Shown: piece after piece, positions 21,035 through 29,049 of the stretch | Layout of the letters: each line of letters starts with the position of its first letter | Position numbering within the stretch: position 1 is the stretch's first letter | NCBI GenBank assembly: GCA_035710745.1 | Contig: DASTCX010000003.1 | Coordinates: 124,001 to 188,000 of the forward strand | DNA length: 64,000 nucleotides | From: Candidatus Eremiobacteraceae bacterium | GTDB lineage: Bacteria > Vulcanimicrobiota > Vulcanimicrobiia > Eremiobacterales > Eremiobacteraceae | Direction: 5' to 3' | The notes under the pieces: generated by a model | The model's input: only the letters and a program-made list of their open reading frames with translations | Databases searched by the model: none | What the model was told of the DNA's origin: nothing | Translations under genes and position numbers: made by a program

Positions 21035-21445
21035 GTGAACGATTTCAGGCAATTCCTGCTTCGCGGTAACGTCGTCGATCTCGCGGTCGGCGTTGTCATG
21101 GGCGTCGCCTTCGGAACAGTCGTCACCGCGCTCGTCAAGGATTTTATCACGCCGCTCATCGCAGCGATATTCGGCAAGCCCGATTTCTCGGCGATCAGCT
21201 TCACGGTCAGCGGAAGCACGTTCGCCGTCGGCGACTTCATCAATGCGGTCGTCGCATTCGTCCTCGTTGCGCTCGCCGTGTTCTTCTTCGTGGTGAAGCC
21301 CGTCAATTTCTTGATGTCGCGCGCGCGTCGCGAGCCCCCCGCCGATCCGACGACGACGAAGTGCCCGGAGTGCCTGAGCGAGATCCCGATCGGCGCGAAG
21401 CGCTGCGCGTTCTGCACGACGGCGATCCCCGCCGGCGCAAAATAA
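21035..21445 (+). CDS. mscL: Large-conductance mechanosensitive channel with C-terminal zinc ribbon
   Basis: A 136-residue MscL that opens at high membrane tension to release osmolytes. MNDFRQFLLRGNVVDLAVGVVMG is recognisable as the N-terminal helix plus TM1, and VVAFVLVALAVFFFVVKPVN is TM2. Instead of the usual cytoplasmic helix bundle, the tail carries two CxxC pairs (CPECLSEIPIG, then CAFC) forming a zinc ribbon; similar tails occur in some other phyla. The open frame extends far upstream, but GTG 21035 is favoured because TAGGAGGA precedes it by 7 bases. The gene is divergent from the TonB receptor. The 260-base gap between them shows no other gene. Confidence 0.92.
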   Translation: MNDFRQFLLRGNVVDLAVGVVMGVAFGTVVTALVKDFITPLIAAIFGKPDFSAISFTVSGSTFAVGDFINAVVAFVLVALAVFFFVVKPVNFLMSRARREPPADPTTTKCPECLSEIPIGAKRCAFCTTAIPAGAK

Positions 21446-21478
21446 GGGGAGCGATCGACCTTCACACGCGAAAAGGGA

Positions 21479-21502
21479 GCGGTCGAGATTTATCTCGACC
21501 GC
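21479..21502. repeat. Hairpin repeat between mscL and DDAH genes
   Basis: Perfect 11-nt arms GCGGTCGAGAT / ATCTCGACCGC, loop TT, in a convergent gap. Probably a bidirectional transcript end. Confidence 0.85.
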
Positions 21503-21528
21503 CGCGGCCTTACTTCATGGGCAATTCC

Positions 21529-22302
21529 TTAGAACCTCAACGATAGACAACTGAGTCCGCCGTTCATCTTTTCGAATTCGGACATCTCGAGCTCGACGAC
21601 GTCGAGACGGCGCCCTTTGAGCTTGGCCGTGACTCGCGAAAATCCGGCGGCGACGAGAACGCGGCCATTGATCTCGACGCAGTTCGCGGCGTAGGTGTCA
21701 TCTTCATCGAGATAGATCGCTGGCTCGCCTGATAATGCGGTGAGTTCCCGCGCGACGGGAGCGACGACGAACACGCCGTCGACGAACGCGATCGCGCTCT
21801 TCAGGTGAAGCAGCCCGCGTGCGGATCGGATGTCGACCTTCACCATGCGCTTGCCGATCGACTTAAGCAGCCGTCCTAATTGATCGGCGCCGGCTTCATT
21901 CGTGCGATCGGAAATGCCGACAAAGTATCGGTCGCCCGCTTCGCACACGTCGCCCCCGTCGAGCGTTCCCGGGGCTGCGATCGCGTCGTAGCGCTCGAAG
22001 AGGGCAGCGATCTTATCCCGGATGAGTCCGACTTCGTCACGCCGGCTCGGCGCGCCCGGCCGCGTCAGCATCGGATGTCCGTCGACGATCACGGCGACGT
22101 CCTCGACGAAAGTCGCGTCCGGAAATGCGTCGGAAGGCGGCAATTCCATGACCTCGACACCGCAGTGACGGAGCGCATCGCGATACGCAGCATGCTGCGC
22201 ACGCGCTACCGAGAGATCGGGAGCGCCTTTGGTCGCGGACGTCAAGCCCTTCGCGAACGTCGGACCTGGAGGGCGTACGATCGCCCGAGTGAATGTCGGC
22301 AC
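21529..22302 (-). CDS. N(G),N(G)-dimethylarginine dimethylaminohydrolase-like enzyme
   Basis: A 257-residue pentein hydrolase that would convert methylated arginine to citrulline and a methylamine. Family motifs are in order: FPDATFVEDVAV near residue 65, TLDGGDVCEAG near 110, the catalytic His in GLLHLKSAI near 162, and the terminal nucleophile in GGLSCLSLRF (Cys near 252). Length fits DDAH better than arginine deiminase (about 410). Start is GTG 22302. Two hairpin repeats separate it from DUF5069 upstream on the same strand. Confidence 0.9.
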   Translation of the reverse strand: MPTFTRAIVRPPGPTFAKGLTSATKGAPDLSVARAQHAAYRDALRHCGVEVMELPPSDAFPDATFVEDVAVIVDGHPMLTRPGAPSRRDEVGLIRDKIAALFERYDAIAAPGTLDGGDVCEAGDRYFVGISDRTNEAGADQLGRLLKSIGKRMVKVDIRSARGLLHLKSAIAFVDGVFVVAPVARELTALSGEPAIYLDEDDTYAANCVEINGRVLVAAGFSRVTAKLKGRRLDVVELEMSEFEKMNGGLSCLSLRF

Positions 22303-22361
22303 GCGGCGCCTGTTCTGATGAGACGCCGGCAGAACCCGCCCGGATACCTTCGACGGCCGCG

Positions 22362-22435
22362 GCGGTCGAGATGAATCTCGACCGCTCCCTTTCCTTCTTG
22401 GCGGGGCCGCGGCGGTCGAGCTGAAGCTCGACCGC
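22362..22435. repeat. Two hairpin repeats upstream of the DDAH gene
   Basis: Elements at 22362-22385 (arms with GAGAT/ATCTC) and 22412-22435 (arms with GAGCT/AGCTC), 26 bases apart, each preceded by GGCCGCG. They lie between two same-strand genes: after the DUF5069 stop and before the DDAH start. Confidence 0.85.
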
Positions 22436-22460
22436 TACGTTATCGGGTGCGAGCCGAAGG

Positions 22461-22826
22461 TCAGGCTGCTCGGCGTTCCTCGCGATCCAGCGCGACGAGA
22501 TGCTCGTTCATGTCGACGAGAACCCAGGAGTTCGCAGCCTTCCGATTCGCGGGTCCGACGTGCCGCTCGAAGTGGGCGGCGAGTTCTTCGTCGGTCACGC
22601 CGCGGTTGATGAGCTCGAGGAATTCGTCCTCTGGAACGCCCGCGCGAGCGAGGAAGCCCTTGTCCATCGGGCAGAGCGAGATATAATCGCCAAGCATACC
22701 CACTCGCTTGGCGCGCGCCTTATCGGCCGCACGCCCGAGCCATGCAAAGCCGGCGAGCGTATCGCTCCCGCTTCGCGGCACGTCCCTACGAAGGTCGAGC
22801 GCCTTGGCGTTGTTCGATTGATGCAT
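22461..22826 (-). CDS. DUF5069-family protein
   Basis: A 121-residue soluble protein. The segment LDLRRDVPRSGSDTLAGFAW followed by ADKARAKRVGMLGDY matches the conserved start of DUF5069, a family with no known function. I selected ATG 22826 because GAGGAGGA lies 10 bases upstream; the upstream ATG at 22853 lies before that ribosome site. Confidence 0.85.
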   Translation of the reverse strand: MHQSNNAKALDLRRDVPRSGSDTLAGFAWLGRAADKARAKRVGMLGDYISLCPMDKGFLARAGVPEDEFLELINRGVTDEELAAHFERHVGPANRKAANSWVLVDMNEHLVALDREERRAA

Positions 22827-22934
22827 CAGAAAAAAATCCTCCTCACCAATCATACCCGGATATGTGTCGCGTGATTCGGAACGGGACGCATCTCGTGCTG
22901 ACGCGGATGCGTCACGCCCGGCAGGATTGTGCGG

Positions 22935-23300
22935 CTACTTAGCCGAGCTGTCGGGCTCCATGACGCCGAATTCGTTGCCTTCGGTGTCTTTGCACGTCGC
23001 GAACCATCCGACTCCCGGGATCGGGCCCTTCGGACGCATGATCGTGCCGCCATTAGCGGTGACGCTCTTCAGCGCGTCGTCAATTGATCCGACGCCGATC
23101 GTATTCGAGTTCGTCGCGCCTTCGGACCGGCGAGACATCCCGCCGTCTATACCACGCTCGGGATCGATGCCCGTCGTGATGACCCAATACTCGAACGGTC
23201 CCTGCCACTTGTCGAACTTCCACCCGAAGGCTTTCGAGTAGAACTTGATGGCCCGGTCCGGATCGTCGGCGGAGAGATCGAAATGCACGGGACGTGGCAT
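22935..23300 (-). CDS. VOC (glyoxalase/bleomycin-resistance) family protein
   Basis: A 121-residue vicinal-oxygen-chelate protein built of two beta-alpha-beta-beta-beta units. VHFDLSADDPDRAIKFYSKAFGW is the first unit, and DTEGNEFGVMEPD gives the usual metal-ligand Glu near the end. Such proteins are often metal-dependent lyases, dioxygenases or drug-binding proteins; no substrate can be assigned. AAGGAGCGG precedes ATG 23300. It is divergent from the ArsR operon, whose genes are often associated with small stress enzymes of this kind. Confidence 0.88.
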   Translation of the reverse strand: MPRPVHFDLSADDPDRAIKFYSKAFGWKFDKWQGPFEYWVITTGIDPERGIDGGMSRRSEGATNSNTIGVGSIDDALKSVTANGGTIMRPKGPIPGVGWFATCKDTEGNEFGVMEPDSSAK

Positions 23301-23394
23301 GGCGTTGCCGCTCCTTTCTTCGTGAAGGGCCGACCCGTTTATCCCTGGGTCGGCAGGTGCCTTTCACGTATCCGATCGCCGTCGTTTTTCTCGG

Positions 23395-23423
23395 TTGACA
23401 TCGCCTCGCAGCTGCGATAAACT
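23395..23423 (+). promoter_or_regulatory. Sigma-70-type promoter of the ArsR operon
   Basis: A perfect -35 box TTGACA (23395-23400), a 17-base spacer and a -10 box TAAACT (23418-23423) lie 9 bases before the ATG at 23433, so the transcript is nearly leaderless. An imperfect dyad GTTTACTACATGGTTAAC overlaps the start codon and could be the autoregulatory operator. Confidence 0.75.
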
Positions 23424-23432
23424 GTTTACTAC

Positions 23433-23825
23433 ATGGTTAACTATAACCGAGCATCGAAGCGCCTCGATGTCGTCTTCTCAGCCTTGTCCGACCCGACGCG
23501 GCGCGCGATCGTCATCCGGCTGGCACGCGGCAGCGCGACGGTCGGAGAACTCGCGGCACCGTTCCGCATGACACTGCCGGCGGTCACGAAGCACATCAAG
23601 GTGCTCGAGCGGGCCGGACTTCTGTCGCGCCAAATCGATGGGCGTCTGCACCGGTGCCGCCTTTCGGGGGAGCCGATGGCAGAAGCGAGCGCGTGGATCG
23701 AGCGTCATCGGACGTTTTGGGCGTCGCAGCTCGATTCGCTGTCAGACTATTTCGAAAGTCGCGCATCCAAGCGCACGGCCCGTCGCGATGGCGGCTTGCG
23801 TCGCCCGAAGGGAGCTCGCAAATGA
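23433..23825 (+). CDS. ArsR-family transcriptional regulator
   Basis: A 130-residue winged-helix repressor. FSALSDPTRRAIVIRL and the recognition region LPAVTKHIKVLERAGLLSRQ are the ArsR hallmarks. No metal-binding cysteines are present in the sensor helix, so this is the non-metal subtype that is normally paired with an SRPBCC protein, as here. The stop overlaps the next start (ATGA). It probably represses its own operon. Confidence 0.93.
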   Translation: MVNYNRASKRLDVVFSALSDPTRRAIVIRLARGSATVGELAAPFRMTLPAVTKHIKVLERAGLLSRQIDGRLHRCRLSGEPMAEASAWIERHRTFWASQLDSLSDYFESRASKRTARRDGGLRRPKGARK

Positions 23826-24280
23826 CGCAATCCACACAAGCGGCGACGTCGCTCACGATGACCCGCCGCATCAAAGGCAACCGCGAGGACGTGTTCGCGG
23901 CGTGGACCGATCCCGAGATCTTCAGGCGCTGGTGGGGGCCGCCCGGAACGACGACGACTGCGGCCGAGATCGACGCTCGAGTTGGCGGCGCATACCGAGT
24001 CACCATGCGCCTCCCAGACGGTGAAATCGTCTATCTCAGTGGGAAGTTCTTGGAAGTCGAGCGACCGACGAAACTCGTCTATACGTGGGCGTGGGAGGAA
24101 GACGACGGAATCGGACACGAGTCCCGTGTCACTATCACGTTCGCCTCGGCAGGCGAAGAGACCGACGTCACCTTGCTCCACGAGCAGCTCGCGAGCGAAG
24201 AGAGCCGCGATCGCCACGCTCACGGCTGGATCGGCTGCTTCGATAACCTCACGAAGATGTTCAGCGGAAAGGAAGCATGA
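23822..24280 (+). CDS. SRPBCC / AHSA1-family protein
   Basis: A 152-residue START-like (AHSA1/Bet v 1 fold) protein with a hydrophobic cavity. TRRIKGNREDVFAAWTDPE and RRWWGPPGTTTT near the N-terminus and the terminal HGWIGCFDNL helix are diagnostic. It is translated from ATG 23822, which overlaps the arsR stop, and ends overlapping the DUF899 gene. The partner ligand is unknown. Confidence 0.92.
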   Translation: MTQSTQAATSLTMTRRIKGNREDVFAAWTDPEIFRRWWGPPGTTTTAAEIDARVGGAYRVTMRLPDGEIVYLSGKFLEVERPTKLVYTWAWEEDDGIGHESRVTITFASAGEETDVTLLHEQLASEESRDRHAHGWIGCFDNLTKMFSGKEA

Positions 24281-24927
24281 CGACCATGGCGCGCGCGCGA
24301 GCCAACGATCGCAAGGCTCGGTCGAAGAAGCTCATCAAAGAAGAGATCGGGTTGACGCAGCAGCTCGAGAGAGTCGCCGCTAAGCGGCGCTCTCTGCCGC
24401 CGGGCGAGCCGGTCAAGGAAGATTACGTCTTCGACGAGGGCGCTGGCCGTAAGGTTAAGCTGTCGCAACTCTTCAAGGGCGGCAAAAACGAGCTGCTCAT
24501 CTACCATTATATGTTCGCGCCGAAGGATAGACGGCCGTGCCCGATGTGCACCATGTGGTGCGACGGGTACGACCGCGTCGAGCCGTACGTGCGTAAGCGC
24601 GCGAATTTCGCCCTCGTCACGAAGGCGCCGATCAACAGGCTGCGTGCCTGGGCGCGCGGCCGGGGCTGGAAGAACATCCGCCTGCTGTCGAGCTTCGGGA
24701 ACACGTTCAATCGCGACTTCGGCGTCGAAGATCGAAGTGAAGAACAGTTGCCCGCGATCAGCGTCTTCACGAAAGACAAGAACGGCACGGTTCGCCACTT
24801 CTATCAGAAGTTCGCGGTGATGTCGCCGGCGCACTGGCGTAGCATCGACCAGCTATCGCCCGTCTGGAATCTGTTCGACCTCTTGCCGAGCGGTCGCGGC
24901 GACTGGCACCCGAACTACGAACTCTGA
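24277..24927 (+). CDS. DUF899 thioredoxin-like protein
   Basis: A 216-residue protein of the DUF899 family. KVKLSQLFKGGKNELLIYHY and the cysteine motif CPMCTMWCDGYD fit a thioredoxin-like fold, and PAISVFTKDKNGTVRHFY with the closing NLFDLLPSGRGDW is typical. It is the third gene of the ArsR operon (ATGA overlap). A redox role is inferred only from the fold. Confidence 0.9.
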   Translation: MTTMARARANDRKARSKKLIKEEIGLTQQLERVAAKRRSLPPGEPVKEDYVFDEGAGRKVKLSQLFKGGKNELLIYHYMFAPKDRRPCPMCTMWCDGYDRVEPYVRKRANFALVTKAPINRLRAWARGRGWKNIRLLSSFGNTFNRDFGVEDRSEEQLPAISVFTKDKNGTVRHFYQKFAVMSPAHWRSIDQLSPVWNLFDLLPSGRGDWHPNYEL

Positions 24928-25005
24928 TTCAATCGACCGCCGCGATCTTTCATGAGCGCGCGAACATAGGTATTTGCGCGCTCATGTGCGTATGCGGTCG
25001 GCACT

Positions 25006-25551
25006 ATGTCACAACAGCAGATCCAGACCGTCGTCATTATCGGCGTCGTCGTCCTTTTACTGGCCTTTCGTATTTATCGCCAAATGCGCGAGCAGCGATG
25101 GGCGCTCGGCAGCATGTGGGTCATGCCGATCATCGTCGCGTTGATCGTGATCGCTGTAGTCGCAGGCGACACGATAAGCGGGAGCCCGCTCGCGCCGCTT
25201 GCAGCAATCGTCGGGCTCGCGATCGGGTTCGGTATTGGCATGTATCAAGGCAATCACACGACGCTGCGAGTCGACAAACCCGGTAAAGCGGTCTTTGTGA
25301 AGGTGCACCCGATCGGCATCGCGCTCGTCACGGGCGTTCTCTTACTTCGCTTTGGGATTCGCTGGGTCGTCGGCGGCGGGATGGGTCAGGGCGCTGTCGG
25401 GGCAAACGGACTGCCCGTGATCACGCCTGCCGAAGCGCTCATCGGAAGCGGACTGCTAGCGGTCGCCCTCGGCTCGCTCGTCGGAATCCGCTGGTACGTC
25501 AAGCGGGCGTACGATGCAGCGCCGAACGTCGTGACTCCGACGTCGACCTAA
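25006..25551 (+). CDS. CcdC/DUF1453-like membrane protein
   Basis: A 181-residue protein with about five hydrophobic segments (residues 8-24, 38-52, 62-80, 100-116, 143-160). After the first segment comes RIYRQMREQRW, a basic loop, as in CcdC/DUF1453 proteins. Length is a little above that family. Start is ATG 25006. It stands alone, convergent with the lipoprotein gene. Confidence 0.6.
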   Translation: MSQQQIQTVVIIGVVVLLLAFRIYRQMREQRWALGSMWVMPIIVALIVIAVVAGDTISGSPLAPLAAIVGLAIGFGIGMYQGNHTTLRVDKPGKAVFVKVHPIGIALVTGVLLLRFGIRWVVGGGMGQGAVGANGLPVITPAEALIGSGLLAVALGSLVGIRWYVKRAYDAAPNVVTPTST

Positions 25552-25563
25552 GCGAAGGCCGCG

Positions 25564-25588
25564 GCGGTCGACCGTGAAGGTCGACCGC
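25564..25588. repeat. Hairpin repeat, variant arms
   Basis: Ten-nt arms GCGGTCGACC / GGTCGACCGC with loop GTGAA, in a convergent gap between the DUF1453-like gene and the lipoprotein gene. Confidence 0.8.
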
Positions 25589-25611
25589 TCCATTCCAATC
25601 GACGAGCCGAG

Positions 25612-26232
25612 TTAGCCGCCGGTCATGACCGGTGATTTGAACTTCAGCTCGATGACGCTGCCGGCCGGCACGGCGATGTCGGTCTTGAGCTCCTGCGATA
25701 GTACGTAGCCCGCTGCCGCACCGACGAGGCCACTGTGTGCGGTGTGCGAAGCGACGGCGTGCCCTGCCATCGCACCCGCGATCATCATACCGATCGTACG
25801 CAAGTGGTGCGTCCTCGGTTCGAACGCGTTCACCGATACGAGCTGGACGTTGACGGGCGACTTGGTGCCGTCCGGCAGTTTGATGTCGTCGAACACGAGG
25901 GTCATCGACGGGTTGTGCGCAGGTCCCGCCGCGCTGATGTTCGCGAGATGACCCTCGACGACCGCGCCATGCAGCGCCGGATCCTTATGGAGGAACGTGT
26001 CGGTCTGGGCGAGCGCGAACGTGTCGCCGTCGTGGCTCGTCTTCGAGCCGATCGGACCCTGCAGCTTGCCGTAGAAGTCGGTGCCCGCGGCGACGGCAAC
26101 GGTACCGCCGGTGTTCTCCGCTCCGGTGCCGCTGCTTTGCGTCGTCACGGGCGCGTTTTTGGCGCACGCCGCTAGGACGACGGCGGCGAGGATCACTATA
26201 GTAGAAGAACGATGCGTTTTCGTCACGATCAT
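25612..26232 (-). CDS. Lipoprotein with glycine-zipper segment
   Basis: A 206-residue envelope lipoprotein. The signal peptide ends in the lipobox LAAC (Cys near 23). A beta-rich middle part (TDFYGKLQGPIGSKTSHDGD, then a SMTLVFDDIKLPDGTKS strand pair) is followed by an alanine/glycine-rich segment IGMMIAGAMAGHAVASHTAH near 147-167, like a glycine zipper. Function is unknown. Confidence 0.75.
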   Translation of the reverse strand: MIVTKTHRSSTIVILAAVVLAACAKNAPVTTQSSGTGAENTGGTVAVAAGTDFYGKLQGPIGSKTSHDGDTFALAQTDTFLHKDPALHGAVVEGHLANISAAGPAHNPSMTLVFDDIKLPDGTKSPVNVQLVSVNAFEPRTHHLRTIGMMIAGAMAGHAVASHTAHSGLVGAAAGYVLSQELKTDIAVPAGSVIELKFKSPVMTGG

Positions 26233-26410
26233 ACCTCAAAGGCGTGAGCAGTGAAGTGCGGCGGCCTTAGTTCTCATACCCGTCGACCTCCGCCTGGCAA
26301 AAAGTGCCCTTATCATATGAATGCCGACCGCAGTCTTGACGGTTCGCGAGGCCCCAGGAAGAGCACGTCACGCCGCCGCAAAGCGATAAGAGGAGAAAGG
26401 TTAGGTCGTC

Positions 26411-27709
26411 ATGCGTCGTCTCGCATTAGCGTTTCTGCTCATCGCTGCTGGCGGCTGTGCCGCACGTCAGGCAGTCACCGCGCCGGTCGGCGGATCCACG
26501 GTCGTCACGCCTTGGGTCATCCAAAACGGCAAGTCGCAGGGGCACTGGAAGCTCTTCACACCTAAGACGCAGACGACGATTTATCGGGGCATCACCGCCG
26601 GGCCTGACGGCAACGTCTGGTTCTCGGACAACAACGGGCACGCGCTTGTTCGCACGCAGATGACCGGCAAGACGAAGTCGTTCCAGCTCAGCTTCACCGA
26701 GAACGGCCAGACGTTCGGATTCCAGCCGCTCAATCCGATCACAGGCCCTGACGGCAAATTCTACATCACGACCGATGGCGCCGATCCAAAGAACAACGCC
26801 GGGATGATCGGCGTCTTGACGACGAGCGGCAGCTTCAAGATCCACGATTCGCCGAGCAAGGATAATCTCGGGAACAACGGGCTCGCCATCGGCCCCGACG
26901 GCAACGTGTGGTTTGCCGAGCAAGGGCACATCGCAAAGATAACGACGGCGGGCGCGATCACGGAGTTCGCGTATCCATCCGGCCTGAACGACAACGCAGC
27001 CGCGGGCGTCGTCACTGGCCCGGATCATAAAGTGTGGTTCACCGAATACTTCACGCACAAGGTCGCGAACATCGACCCGACGACGAACGCGATCACGGAG
27101 TTCGACGTGTTTGGCGTCGGCTGCACAGGTCCGGAGGGGCTGGCCGTGGGCACCGACGGCGACCTCTACTTCAACTGCAGCGCCACGACGATCGCAAAGA
27201 TCACGACGTCGGGTGCGGTGACGGTCATCAGCAATCCGTTCGGCGCGGCGGGCACGCCGCAAGATATGGTGACGGGTCCGAACGGCCACATCTGGTTCAA
27301 CACGAACGGCAACGTCATCGCCGAGTACAATGAAGGCAACGGTACGCTCACCGGTCACACATCGCCGTTCAACACGAACGGGGTCATGATCGATCTCACG
27401 AGCGGGCCGGACGGCAATATCTGGTCGGCGACGAACGGCGGGAATCTAGAGGTGTACGCCCTTGTCACGCTCAGCGTTTCGCCGAAGAGTCTGACGTTCA
27501 CGGGAACCGGCGAGCAGCAGACGCTCACGGCGACCTACCACGGGCCAAGCACGCTCACCGCGGTGAGCGGGTCGCCGTCGATCGCGACCGTCGCGCCCGG
27601 GCAGGCAGCAAACACCTTCGTCGTCACCTCTGTAGGCGTGGGCAAGACCAAGATCACGGTTGAGGATGCGATCGGAAACCTGTTCAATGTGCCTGTCACC
27701 GTGCAATAA
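26411..27709 (+). CDS. Vgb-like beta-propeller lipoprotein with Ig-like tail
   Basis: A 432-residue exported protein. The short signal peptide ends in the lipobox AGGC (Cys near 16). The body repeats GPDGNVWF-type blades about six times (ITAGPDGNVWFSDNNG, AIGPDGNVWFAEQG, VTGPDHKVWFTEYF), as in virginiamycin B lyase and other streptogramin-lyase-like propellers. The final 85 residues (LSVSPKSLTFTGTGEQQTL onward) form an Ig-like domain. The catalytic His pair of Vgb was not located, so lyase activity should not be assumed. GGAGAAAGG lies upstream of ATG 26411. Confidence 0.82.
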   Translation: MRRLALAFLLIAAGGCAARQAVTAPVGGSTVVTPWVIQNGKSQGHWKLFTPKTQTTIYRGITAGPDGNVWFSDNNGHALVRTQMTGKTKSFQLSFTENGQTFGFQPLNPITGPDGKFYITTDGADPKNNAGMIGVLTTSGSFKIHDSPSKDNLGNNGLAIGPDGNVWFAEQGHIAKITTAGAITEFAYPSGLNDNAAAGVVTGPDHKVWFTEYFTHKVANIDPTTNAITEFDVFGVGCTGPEGLAVGTDGDLYFNCSATTIAKITTSGAVTVISNPFGAAGTPQDMVTGPNGHIWFNTNGNVIAEYNEGNGTLTGHTSPFNTNGVMIDLTSGPDGNIWSATNGGNLEVYALVTLSVSPKSLTFTGTGEQQTLTATYHGPSTLTAVSGSPSIATVAPGQAANTFVVTSVGVGKTKITVEDAIGNLFNVPVTVQ

Positions 27710-27753
27710 CGCACGAACCACAAGCGAAAACACGGTGTGCAAAGCAAGCGAGC

Positions 27754-27878
27754 GGCCGCCGAAAGTGTCATATGGCGAGGCCGTGCCATTGTAAATATCG
27801 GTAGGCCCGCGAGGGACCGACCAGGCATGGAAGCCCACGCTCCGGAACAAATACGCCTAACCAATAGGCTTTAAGGAG
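27754..27878 (+). promoter_or_regulatory. Possible structured leader RNA upstream of the pilin operon
   Basis: The 174-base gap before the pilin genes can fold. One hairpin is GGCC-GCC (27754-27760) with GGC-GA-GGCC (27774-27782). A second stem joins GGTAGGC (27800-27806) to GCCTAACC (27855-27862) and encloses an inner CCG-GAG / CTC-CGG stem. The strand GCCTA (27855-27859) can instead pair with TAGGC (27865-27869), directly before the AAGGAGG ribosome site. Two mutually exclusive pairings suggest a switch, but it matches no riboswitch consensus I know. Confidence 0.4.
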
Positions 27879-27883
27879 GCCGG

Positions 27884-28354
27884 GTGCCCTCTTTCCTCAC
27901 CCGTAAAACCCGTCGAGCGTTTTCACTCGCTGAGTCGTTGATAGCATTCACGGTGCTTATCGTCGGCGTCCTCACGCTTACGTCGACATACACGTATTCC
28001 CAGTCGCGCATCTCGCTGCGCGCCGATGAACTCCAAGCAGTGACGTTCGGTCAACAATATCTCGAGACCGTACGCCAGCAAGTGCGGGGTGGAGTCGTCA
28101 CCCCGCTCGCGACCCCCGCGCCGACGACGCAGCCGATCGATGCCGGGTACGCGATCTTCTCGGGTGATTCCAATTACTCGTCGTCGTCGCCGGCGCCGGA
28201 GCTTTCCTCGCCTGGCGACTTCACCGCGTCCGCCTCGGTGTCGCAGATAGGAACGACAAGCGACTACGACGTGAGTGTCAACGTCACGTGGCCGTACCAC
28301 GATGTCACGCAGACCGTCACGCTCGGAACTGTCGTCACGACACAGGTCCCATGA
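27884..28354 (+). CDS. Type IV pilin-like protein, PilV type
   Basis: A 156-residue prepilin-like protein. A basic leader is followed by RRAFSLAESLIAFTVLIVGV, a class III prepilin signal: probable cleavage before Phe, Glu at +5 and a hydrophobic helix. The C-terminal part is Ser/Thr/Pro rich. AAGGAGG lies 5 bases before GTG 27884. The stop overlaps the start of the next pilin gene. The usual Gly at -1 is Ala here, which prepilin peptidases tolerate. It is probably a minor pilin or pseudopilin that primes pilus assembly. Confidence 0.8.
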   Translation: MPSFLTRKTRRAFSLAESLIAFTVLIVGVLTLTSTYTYSQSRISLRADELQAVTFGQQYLETVRQQVRGGVVTPLATPAPTTQPIDAGYAIFSGDSNYSSSSPAPELSSPGDFTASASVSQIGTTSDYDVSVNVTWPYHDVTQTVTLGTVVTTQVP

Positions 28355-29046
28355 ACCGGGTGAGCGTTCGCGGTTTCACGCTCACCGAGATGATCGTGGG
28401 CATCGCCGTGCTCTTCCTGTTCCTGGCGATCGCGTACCTCGCGCTCGAGCCGGTCATCCAGTATCTAGGCGCGGCGCAAGCGAAGACCGACACGCAAGGA
28501 AATGCGGTCGCGGTGCTCTACAAGCTCGAGCGTGACATCCACGAAAGCGACGCTCGAGCCGTTTTCTATGATAGTTCCGGCGCTCAACCGCTCCCGACGC
28601 CCTCGGCGACCCCGGTCGACGTCACTGTCTTCGCCGTGGCGACTGCCGACACCGGCACGAACGGGGGCTCGTGCTACCCGCCTGGAGCTTTCGCGCTCAC
28701 CTCGAACGGCTCGCCGAATTGGCAAGGTTTCAAGGTGTTCATCCGCAACGGCCAGCAGCTCAACTGCGTGTTCGAGAATGAGAGCATGAGTGCGTGCAAC
28801 CCGTTAGATATCCCGTGTCAAAGCGCGGCGACCCTCGCCATCACGAGTGCGAAAGCGGTCGCTACCACCAGCCAGCCATTCTACGCGACTGGAATCGTTG
28901 ACATCAAGATAGGCGCGGCCGGCGGTCAGAACGGCGCGCTAAGCGGTATCATCCAATACGTCAATCTGCAGATCCAAGCACTTTCGACGGTCGATGGCCG
29001 GACGAATGTGACATCATACACGGACCAGTTGCAAACGAGGAACTGA
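28351..29046 (+). CDS. Prepilin-type protein, PilW-like
   Basis: A 231-residue minor pilin-like protein with the signal VRGFTLTEMIVGIAVLFLFL (G|FTLTE, Glu at +5). Two Cys pairs (GGSCYPP and NCVFENESMSACN with CQS) may form disulphides. It starts at ATG 28351, overlapping the previous stop; upstream in-frame sequence is not needed. It ends 3 bases before the PilX-like gene. Confidence 0.82.
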   Translation: MNRVSVRGFTLTEMIVGIAVLFLFLAIAYLALEPVIQYLGAAQAKTDTQGNAVAVLYKLERDIHESDARAVFYDSSGAQPLPTPSATPVDVTVFAVATADTGTNGGSCYPPGAFALTSNGSPNWQGFKVFIRNGQQLNCVFENESMSACNPLDIPCQSAATLAITSAKAVATTSQPFYATGIVDIKIGAAGGQNGALSGIIQYVNLQIQALSTVDGRTNVTSYTDQLQTRN

Positions 29047-29049
29047 CCC

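Noticed and set aside
26411-27709. Streptogramin (virginiamycin B) lyase
   Set aside because: Only the propeller blades are clear; the catalytic residues could not be confirmed, and an Ig-like tail and lipobox point to a general envelope protein.
27710-27883. GEMM-type (c-di-GMP) riboswitch before the pilin genes
   Set aside because: The consensus blocks (CACGCACAGGGCAAACC and GGGACGCAAAGCC) are not present; only unspecified structure can be claimed.
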